A stretch of 64,000 nt of DNA from a bacterium BMS3Abin11 (lineage in GTDB: Bacteria; Pseudomonadota; Gammaproteobacteria; BMS3Bbin11). The translations under genes were made by a program, and so were the position numbers. Shown one piece after another: positions 57,411 through 64,000 of the stretch (position 1 is the first letter of the stretch; each line of letters starts with the position of its first letter). Location: contig BDTD01000023.1 in the NCBI GenBank assembly GCA_002897635.1, positions 1-64,000 of the forward strand, given 5' to 3'. Under the pieces are notes generated by a model. The model worked only from the letters and a program-made list of their open reading frames with translations, was not told the DNA's origin and ran no database searches.

Positions 57411-59933
57411 ATGTCAGAGACCAATATTAAGAGTTTTGCACAGAAAATCGGTGTCGAGCCGGAGCATCTGTTGAAGCAGTTGACTGCAGCAGGCGTCAAG
57501 GGCAAAAAAGTTGGTGATGATCTGACTAATGACGAGAAAATACTCCTGCTCAAGCACCTGAGCGGTGATGTTGATGCTGAATTACCAAAATCACGTAATA
57601 AGATTACGCTTAGTCGAAGAACATCCAGTGAAATTCGACAGACATCGCGTACGGGTAGCGCACATGCAGTACAGGTAGTTGTACGCAAGAAGCGCACATT
57701 CCTTAACAAGGGTGTAATTGACGAGGTTCAGGCTAAAGAAGAAGAAAAGCTCAGGCTGGAGAGAGAAGCAGAAGAAAGAAAACAGGCTGAGATCAATGCA
57801 ACTAAAGAAGCTGAAATTCTAGCTAAAAAATCTGCAGAGGAAGAGGCTGCCAGGGCCAGGGCAGAAGCTGAGGCAGAAGTATCACGAAAGACTGAAGCTA
57901 AAAAAGCGGCGAAGGAAAAAGCCATAAAAGCGGCCAATGTTGACAGCACTGAAGAAACTAAAAAGAGTGCCGGTCCTCGACCGGGTAAACAGGCCCCAGC
58001 CAAAAAAGATAAGTCTGCCCGTCACAAGGATCATGGTGGCTTTGGTAAGGGACGAGAGCAACTTCATGTTGCTCCCGGTAAAGGTAAACGACGCAAGCCC
58101 AGGCGCCGTGGCAATCAGAAAGTCCAAACGAGCATCTCGGATCAGCACGTATTTGAAAAGCCAACAGAGCCCGTGATCTACGAGGTAGAGATACCTGAAA
58201 CTATCACCGTTGCAGATCTCGCGGCAGCTATGTCTGTTAAAGCAGGCGAAGTGATTAAAGTTCTGATGGGTATGGGCATGATGGTTACCATTAACCAGAT
58301 ACTCGATAGCGATACGGCCACCCTGCTTGTTGAAGAAATGGGGCATATTGCAAAAGAGGCAAAAGCGGAAACACCTGAAGATATTTTCTCACAGATTAAT
58401 GACGGTGAGCATGAACTTAAGCCACGTTATCCAATTGTTACGGTCATGGGCCATGTTGACCATGGCAAGACATCTCTACTGGATTATATTCGTGAAACAC
58501 GTGTTGCCAGTGGTGAGGCAGGTGGAATTACCCAGCATATTGGCGCCTATCATGTTGAGACGCATGGTGGTATGACCTTCCTTGACACGCCGGGCCATGA
58601 GGCGTTTAGCGCCATGCGTGCGCGTGGTGCAGGTGCTACTGATATTGTTATTATCGTCGTTGCTGCTGATGACGGTGTAAAACCACAAACCATTGAAGCA
58701 ATACACCATGCTCGCACTGCAGGCGTCCCAATTGTAATCGCTATCAACAAAATTGATAAGGAAGGTGCCGACCCTGAGCGGGTGAAGTCAGAATTGAGCT
58801 CTCATGATGTCTTTGTAGAGGATTATGGCGGGGATGTTATGTCAGTTGCCGTTTCTGCACATACTGGAGAAGGGGTGGATGCATTGCTTGAAAGTGTGCT
58901 GCTGACATCAGAGATACTGGAATTACAGGCCCCTGTAACAGGACCTATGAAAGGAATGGTCGTTGAAGCGCGACTTGATAAGGGCCGAGGTCCAGTGGCG
59001 ACTGTTCTTGTACAGAGCGGGACATTACACAAGGGCGACATTGTAATTGCAGGTCAGGAAAGCGGAAAGGTGCGTGCCATGTATAATGATGCTGGCAGGG
59101 TAATCAAGCAGGCAGGGCCGTCAATCCCAGTCGAGCTGCTTGGTTTATCCGGTGTTCCTACGGCAGGTGATGAGGTGCTGGTGGCGAGTGATGAACGACA
59201 GGCGCGCGAGATTGCTATGTACCGCAAAAGTAAGGCCAAGGAATCGAAACTGGCACGCCAACAGGCAAGCAAGCTGGAAAACATTTTCCAGAATATGGAA
59301 GATTCGCAGAGCGAAAAGAAGACTCTCAATCTGCTGGTGAAGGCAGATGTGCAGGGTTCAGTGGAAGCGCTTAGCCAGGCATTGGAGAAAATGTCTTCTG
59401 ATGAAGTCAAAGTCATTGTTGTTCATGGGATGGTTGGCGGTATTTCTGAATCAGATGTGAATCTGGCTCTGGCATCGGAGGCAATCATCATTGCTTTTAA
59501 TGTCCGTGCTGATATGACCGCCAGAAAACTAATCGAAAATGAGGGTGTTGAGGTTTATTACTATAAGGTAATTTATGATGCAGTTGATCAGGTGAAGGCC
59601 GCTATTGAAGGGATGTTATCGCCCGAAATTAAAGAAACGATTACCGGTCTGGCAGAAGTGCGGGATGTATTCATGGTTTCAAAGGTTGGCGCGATTGCAG
59701 GTTGTATGGTGATCGAGGGTTCAATCAAACGTAACAACCCGGTTCGGGTATTACGGGATAATGTTGTTATCTTCGAAGGTAAACTCGATTCCTTACGCCG
59801 CTTTAAAGAGGATGTGAATGAGGTCAAATCAGGTCTTGAATGCGGTATCGGGGTGAAAAACTACAACGACATTAAGGTCGGTGACCAGATTGAAGTGTTT
59901 GAGGTCATCGAAACAAAAAGAACACTCGATTAG
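57411..59933 (+). CDS. infB: translation initiation factor IF-2
   Basis: GTPase that brings fMet-tRNA to the 30S subunit. 840 residues. N-terminal IF2 domain, a long Lys/Glu/Ala-rich helical stretch (~95-190), then the G domain with GHVDHGKT (from about residue 347), [15 protein letters not shown] and NKID, and C-terminal beta-barrel domains. ATG 57411; rbfA begins six bases after its stop. Confidence 0.97.
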   Translation: MSETNIKSFAQKIGVEPEHLLKQLTAAGVKGKKVGDDLTNDEKILLLKHLSGDVDAELPKSRNKITLSRRTSSEIRQTSRTGSAHAVQVVVRKKRTFLNKGVIDEVQAKEEEKLRLEREAEERKQAEINATKEAEILAKKSAEEEAARARAEAEAEVSRKTEAKKAAKEKAIKAANVDSTEETKKSAGPRPGKQAPAKKDKSARHKDHGGFGKGREQLHVAPGKGKRRKPRRRGNQKVQTSISDQHVFEKPTEPVIYEVEIPETITVADLAAAMSVKAGEVIKVLMGMGMMVTINQILDSDTATLLVEEMGHIAKEAKAETPEDIFSQINDGEHELKPRYPIVTVMGHVDHGKTSLLDYIRETRVASGEAGGITQHIGAYHVETHGGMTFLDTPGHEAFSAMRARGAGATDIVIIVVAADDGVKPQTIEAIHHARTAGVPIVIAINKIDKEGADPERVKSELSSHDVFVEDYGGDVMSVAVSAHTGEGVDALLESVLLTSEILELQAPVTGPMKGMVVEARLDKGRGPVATVLVQSGTLHKGDIVIAGQESGKVRAMYNDAGRVIKQAGPSIPVELLGLSGVPTAGDEVLVASDERQAREIAMYRKSKAKESKLARQQASKLENIFQNMEDSQSEKKTLNLLVKADVQGSVEALSQALEKMSSDEVKVIVVHGMVGGISESDVNLALASEAIIIAFNVRADMTARKLIENEGVEVYYYKVIYDAVDQVKAAIEGMLSPEIKETITGLAEVRDVFMVSKVGAIAGCMVIEGSIKRNNPVRVLRDNVVIFEGKLDSLRRFKEDVNEVKSGLECGIGVKNYNDIKVGDQIEVFEVIETKRTLD

Positions 59934-59938
59934 TTGTA

Positions 59939-60310
59939 ATGCCTAGAGATTTTAGTCGTTCTGCTCGAGTCTCCGAAGTAATTCAGCGAGAGGTTGCCAA
60001 TATCGTCCAGAAGGGTATGAATGACCCGCGTGCCGCCGCCGTCACTATTACCCACACCAGGATGACACGGGACATGTCCTCTGCACAAATTTATTTCGTC
60101 ATGCAGGGCGAAAAACAGACAATTAAAGAAACTGAAAAAGTGCTCAATAAAGCTGCCAGTTTTATTCGTCATGAGCTTGCCGGCTGTATCGAACTCCGAT
60201 ACATCCCGAAATTACATTTTGCATACGACCATTCTATTGAACGCGGTCTGCGTGTCGGTAAATTGATTGATGACCTTATGCTCAATGAACAGGATAAAAA
60301 TAAAGAGTGA
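59939..60310 (+). CDS. rbfA: 30S ribosome-binding factor RbfA
   Basis: KH-type factor for 16S rRNA 5' end maturation. 123 residues with RVSEVIQREVANIVQKGMNDPR and the conserved LRYIPKLHFAYDHSIERGLRV near the C-terminus. The stop overlaps the truB GTG (GTGA). Confidence 0.95.
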   Translation: MPRDFSRSARVSEVIQREVANIVQKGMNDPRAAAVTITHTRMTRDMSSAQIYFVMQGEKQTIKETEKVLNKAASFIRHELAGCIELRYIPKLHFAYDHSIERGLRVGKLIDDLMLNEQDKNKE

Positions 60311-61218
60311 GCAGACGTTCACAGCGCCAACTCGACCCGGTGGATGGCATCTTGCTGTTAGACAAGTGTCTGGGTATCTCTTCTAACAGGGCCCTGCAGC
60401 AGGTCAAACATCTGTTCAATGCCAGAAAAGCAGGCCATACAGGAAGTCTTGATCCTCTTGCCAGTGGTCTACTTCCGCTGTGTTTTGGAGAGGCGACTAA
60501 ACTAAGCCAGTACCTGCTGGATTCCGACAAACGTTATCTGACCACCTTCAAGCTCGGAGAAACAACGACTACCTGCGATGGTGAAGGTGATGTCATTTCT
60601 CAGAAAACAGTGAACGTCTCCAGTCAGCAGCTAGAGTTAGTGCTGAATAAATACAAGGGTGTTATTAAGCAGGTTCCGCCTATGTATTCGGCATTGAAGA
60701 AAAATGGCCAGCCCCTGTATAAACTTGCCAGAAAGGGTATAGAAGTTAAACGCAAACCACGCTCAGTTGAAATCTTTGATTTATCACTACTGGCATTCGA
60801 TGCTGAATTGCTTACTCTGGACGTCCATTGCTCTAAAGGTTTCTATATTCGTAGCCTTGCTTTCGATATTGGTGAAGGCCTGGGCTGTGGTGCACATGTC
60901 ACTGAATTGAGAAGGACAGCTGCCGGTAAATTTGATGTCAGAGATGCAGTAAAACTTGAACAGCTGCAGGAAATGGACGATCAGCGGCGTCTGCAACAAT
61001 TGTTGCCGGTAGATGCCGGTATAGACGATATGCCACGGGTTAGCCTTGCACAAGATGCCTGGCAGTATTTTAGACAGGGTCAAATGGTGCGTGCAGATGA
61101 TGTTCCGCAAGCCGGCCTGGTGCGTGTGTATAGTGAAAATGGGTGTTTTACTGGTATAGGAGAGGCCCTGGAAGACAGGCAAATAAAGCCCAAAAGACTC
61201 CTCTGTACAAATAGTTAA
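60307..61218 (+). CDS. truB: tRNA pseudouridine-55 synthase
   Basis: Makes pseudouridine 55 in the T-loop of tRNAs. 303 residues from GTG 60307. Catalytic Asp49 in GHTGSLDPLASGLLPLCFGEATK; later VPPMYSALKKNGQPLYKLARKG and the C-terminal PUA-like domain. Translationally coupled to rbfA. Confidence 0.97.
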   Translation: MSRRSQRQLDPVDGILLLDKCLGISSNRALQQVKHLFNARKAGHTGSLDPLASGLLPLCFGEATKLSQYLLDSDKRYLTTFKLGETTTTCDGEGDVISQKTVNVSSQQLELVLNKYKGVIKQVPPMYSALKKNGQPLYKLARKGIEVKRKPRSVEIFDLSLLAFDAELLTLDVHCSKGFYIRSLAFDIGEGLGCGAHVTELRRTAAGKFDVRDAVKLEQLQEMDDQRRLQQLLPVDAGIDDMPRVSLAQDAWQYFRQGQMVRADDVPQAGLVRVYSENGCFTGIGEALEDRQIKPKRLLCTNS

Positions 61219-61329
61219 TTGGAAATATTTAGCTAATGATTATTAGTAAAAACAAGATGTAATAAAGTAAACTTAAAGTATATAATTGCTACATGTAGAG
61301 TATTTTAGAATCTACTAATTAGATAGCAG

Positions 61330-61473
61330 CCGTCATTGCACCCTATGGGTATTTCCTGCAGGATGGGGCTGCGCCACCATCCTTACGGCCACGATCACCG
61401 CAGCGCGGCAATCTCTTTGATTAGGATCAAACGGATAGAGATTTTTTCGTCTCTTCATTCCTCGCAATGACGG
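61330..61473. repeat. 144-bp MITE-like element with 10-bp terminal inverted repeats
   Basis: Ends CCGTCATTGC (61330-61339) and GCAATGACGG (61464-61473) are perfect inverted repeats. The inside shows no ORF and is richer in GC than its AT-rich surroundings. It lies in the 391-base gap between truB and rpsO. Copies elsewhere would confirm a mobile origin. Confidence 0.65.
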
Positions 61474-61518
61474 GCAACATAAGCTTCACTAAAATTCAGC
61501 ATTTTACATATATTAGTA

Positions 61519-61547
61519 TTGAGGAATACACGACACACAGGTAGAAT
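61519..61547 (+). promoter_or_regulatory. candidate rpsO promoter
   Basis: TTGAGG (61519-61524), 17-base spacer, TAGAAT (61542-61547). Downstream, the 11-bp unit CCAGTAAGGAT is tandemly duplicated (61570-61580, 61581-61591) in the 5' leader before rpsO. Confidence 0.6.
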
Positions 61548-61609
61548 ACGCGGGTTTTATTGACTGTAACCAGTAAGGATCCAGTAAGGATCAATCAGAG
61601 AGGAAGAAA

Positions 61610-61879
61610 ATGGCCTTGAATGCAGAAGCAAAGGCGAAGATTGTTGAAGAATATCAGACCGGAACAACAGATACCGGTTCGCCAGAAGTACAGGTTGCCC
61701 TGATGACCGCACGGATCACTGATTTGACCGGCCATTTTAAAGAGCATATCCATGATCATCATTCACGACAGGGTTTGTTGCGTCTGGTAAGCAAGCGTCG
61801 CAAGTTGCTTGATTATCTCAAAAGCCGCGATTCAGAACGTTATCGTAATTTGATCTCACGTCTGGGTCTGCGTAAGTAA
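61610..61879 (+). CDS. rpsO: 30S ribosomal protein S15
   Basis: Binds the central domain of 16S rRNA. 89 residues with [50 protein letters not shown], a nearly invariant S15 sequence. ATG has GAGAGGAAG upstream. pnp follows after 70 bases, as in E. coli, where the two share RNase-controlled transcripts. Confidence 0.98.
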   Translation: MALNAEAKAKIVEEYQTGTTDTGSPEVQVALMTARITDLTGHFKEHIHDHHSRQGLLRLVSKRRKLLDYLKSRDSERYRNLISRLGLRK

Positions 61880-61949
61880 TCGTAGGTCTACTACGACACA
61901 ACTCAGTGTAATTAAGTCAGCCGGACAGTATCCGAGTAGAGGGTGAATT

Positions 61950-64000
61950 TTGAAAAAGGTAAGCAAGTCATTTCAGTACGGTGAGCACACCGTTACGTTG
62001 GAAACAGGTGAAGTTGCACGTCAGGCCGATGCTGCAATTATGGCAAGCATGGAAGATACGGTTGTTCTGGTCACAGTGGTTGGTGCAAAAAGTACCCGTC
62101 CCGGACAGGATTTCTTTCCACTTACAGTCGATTACCAGGAAAAAGTCTATGCAGCCGGTCGTATCCCGGGTGGTTTCTTCCGTCGTGAAGGTCGCCCCTC
62201 TGAAAAAGAAATTCTAATCTGTCGTTTGATTGACCGACCTATGCGTCCTTTATTCCCAAAAGGATACATTAATGAAGTGCAAATCATCTGTACAGTCATT
62301 TCAATCAATCCTGATGTTGATCCCGATATCGTCGCTATGCTTGGTACCTCAGCGGCACTAGCCATCTCAGGACTGCCATTCAATGGCCCGGTCGGCTGTG
62401 CCCGTGTCGGCTACATCGATGGTGAATATGTACTCAATCCCGGTAATGAAGCACTGAAAAGTTCAGACCTGGATCTGGTTGTTGCCGGCACTGAAAGTGC
62501 TGTTCTTATGGTTGAATCAGAAGCTAAAGTGCTATCTGAAGAAGTGATGCTTGGTGCCGTCATGTACGGCCATGAACAATCAAATATAGCCATTAATGCA
62601 ATCCGTGAACTGGCAGCAGAAGTCAATACTGAACCACGTGATTTTGTGGCATTTGAGAAAGATGAAGCACTGGCTGAAAAAGTGACAGCGATCGGTGCAG
62701 CAGGTTTTGAAGAAGCCTACAGCACAGCAGAAAAAATGTCTCGCCAGGATAAATGTTCTGTGGTTCGTTGCCAGATCATGGATGAGCTGACAACTGAAGA
62801 TACAACGCCCGAAGATGCTGAAAAGATCTCCGGTGCCATTAAAGGCCTTGAGAAATCAATCGTTCGCGGCCGTATCCTCGATGGTCAGCCGCGTATCGAT
62901 GGTCGTGACACGCGAACTATCCGTCCCATTACAATTCGTACCGGGGTATTGCCGCGTGCCCATGGCTCAGCCCTGTTTACCCGCGGTGAAACTCAGGCGC
63001 TGGTTGTCACTACACTGGGCACAGAGCGTGATGCACAGATTATTGATGCGCTGGAAGGCAGCTACCGCGACCCCTTCATGCTGCATTACAATTTTCCACC
63101 CTACTCGGTAGGTGAAACGGGTCGAGTAGGCAGCCCCAAACGTAGAGAAATTGGCCATGGTAAATTGGCCAAGCGTGCCATTGCCGCCGTCGTTCCGACT
63201 CTGGAAGAATTCCCATATGTGATTCGCGTGGTATCTGAGATAACAGAAAGCAACGGTTCAAGCTCGATGGCTACGGTCTGTGGAGCATCACTTTCTTTGA
63301 TGGATGCTGGTGTAAAAACCAAAGCACCTGTTGCTGGTGTTGCCATGGGACTGATCAAAAACGGCGACAAGTTTGCCGTACTGTCAGACATCCTTGGTGA
63401 TGAAGACCATCTGGGTGACATGGATTTCAAAGTAGCCGGCACCGCCGAAGGAGTAACAGCGCTACAGATGGATATCAAGATCGAGGGCATTACGCGCGAA
63501 ATCATGGAAATCGCTCTGAGTCAGGCGAAAGAAGGCCGTGAACATATCCTGGGTGAGATGGCTAAAATCATTGAAGCTCCGCGCGAAGAAATGTCTGATT
63601 ATGCACCGCGCATTATTACCCTGAAGATACCTACCGACAAGATTCGTGACGTCATTGGTAAAGGTGGCTCAACCATCCGCTCAATCTCTGAAGAGACTGG
63701 CGCCACGATTGACATTCAGGATGACGGTACGGTCAAGATTGGCTCAATCGACAATGCAGCCGGTCAGGAAGCGAAACGTCGCATCGAACAGATCACGGCT
63801 GATGTTGAAGTAGGAACAATCTATGAAGGCAAGGTTGCCAAGCTAATGGACTTCGGTGCTTTCGTAACGATATTGCCGGGCAAAGACGGTCTTGTACACA
63901 TATCACAGATCTCTCACGAGCGAGTAGAGAAAGTCAGCGACAAGCTTACTGAAGGTGATGTGATCAAGGTGAAGGTGCTTGAGGTTGATCGTCAGGGCCG
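61950..64000 (+). CDS. pnp: polyribonucleotide nucleotidyltransferase (partial, 3' end outside)
   Basis: 3'-5' phosphorolytic exoribonuclease of the degradosome. Start TTG 61950, six bases after GAGGG, reading [20 protein letters not shown], the family N-terminus. The frame is open to the window end (683 codons). First RNase PH domain, helical linker, second RNase PH domain ([25 protein letters not shown]), KH domain ([20 protein letters not shown]) and the start of the S1 domain ([20 protein letters not shown]) are visible. Confidence 0.96.
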   Translation, partial: MKKVSKSFQYGEHTVTLETGEVARQADAAIMASMEDTVVLVTVVGAKSTRPGQDFFPLTVDYQEKVYAAGRIPGGFFRREGRPSEKEILICRLIDRPMRPLFPKGYINEVQIICTVISINPDVDPDIVAMLGTSAALAISGLPFNGPVGCARVGYIDGEYVLNPGNEALKSSDLDLVVAGTESAVLMVESEAKVLSEEVMLGAVMYGHEQSNIAINAIRELAAEVNTEPRDFVAFEKDEALAEKVTAIGAAGFEEAYSTAEKMSRQDKCSVVRCQIMDELTTEDTTPEDAEKISGAIKGLEKSIVRGRILDGQPRIDGRDTRTIRPITIRTGVLPRAHGSALFTRGETQALVVTTLGTERDAQIIDALEGSYRDPFMLHYNFPPYSVGETGRVGSPKRREIGHGKLAKRAIAAVVPTLEEFPYVIRVVSEITESNGSSSMATVCGASLSLMDAGVKTKAPVAGVAMGLIKNGDKFAVLSDILGDEDHLGDMDFKVAGTAEGVTALQMDIKIEGITREIMEIALSQAKEGREHILGEMAKIIEAPREEMSDYAPRIITLKIPTDKIRDVIGKGGSTIRSISEETGATIDIQDDGTVKIGSIDNAAGQEAKRRIEQITADVEVGTIYEGKVAKLMDFGAFVTILPGKDGLVHISQISHERVEKVSDKLTEGDVIKVKVLEVDRQG

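Overview
The window is a chromosomal segment of a gammaproteobacterium. The evidence is gene order. thrS-infC-rpmI-rplT-pheS-pheT-ihfA-merR, surE-pcm-yqaA-nlpD-rpoS, carA-carB-greA, yhbY/rlmE-ftsH-folP-glmM-tpiA-secG-tRNA-Leu(GAG), a 14-gene nuo operon, and tRNA-fMet-rimP-nusA-infB-rbfA-truB-rpsO-pnp follow the gammaproteobacterial plan. The nuo operon lies between the leuU-like tRNA and the metY-like tRNA. A free-living, respiring, possibly sulfur- or c-type-cytochrome-rich lineage is my inference; I cannot name the genus.

Layout. 1-1867: end of prpC and complete prpD (methylcitrate cycle). 1868-10.7 kb: the only clearly accessory stretch. It holds an IS200/IS605-type element with a frameshifted transposase, then a GC-richer operon coding for a four-cluster ferredoxin subunit, an NrfD-type quinone-site membrane subunit, a Tat-exported molybdopterin-family subunit that has lost its iron-sulfur cysteines, a seven-heme membrane-anchored cytochrome c, an unknown protein, a multi-cluster ferredoxin and a frameshifted periplasmic protein. 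A 60-bp prpD relic and a near-direct repeat lie at its right edge. 10.9-12.0 kb: a small SPW-repeat membrane protein and mostly empty DNA. 12.0-19.6 kb: tRNA-Val, translation genes and IHF alpha. 19.8-26.4 kb: tRNA-Pro, aroG-type DAHP synthase, moaC, and the surE-to-rpoS stress cluster. 26.4-38.7 kb: carAB, greA, ftsH, folP, glmM, tpiA, secG. 38.8-53.5 kb: tRNA-Leu and respiratory complex I. 53.6-54.3 kb: two small lipoproteins. 54.3-55.3 kb: a large inverted-repeat element and the initiator tRNA with a rearranged partial copy. 55.4-64 kb: the rimP-to-pnp operon, with pnp running off the window.

The most interesting system is the 2.9-10.6 kb operon. Its subunit set (NrfD, four-cluster ferredoxin, cofactor-depleted molybdopterin-fold subunit, multiheme cytochrome) matches the plan of the Qrc and alternative complex III families of quinone:cytochrome oxidoreductases rather than a classical molybdoenzyme. 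Other points worth a look are a rearranged initiator tRNA locus, an uncharacterised translation-coupled leader ORF before nuoA, an unannotated 45-codon ORF coupled to nlpD, an infC AUC start, two families of hairpin repeats with base-pair covariation, and intrinsic-terminator-like leaders before pheS and carA.
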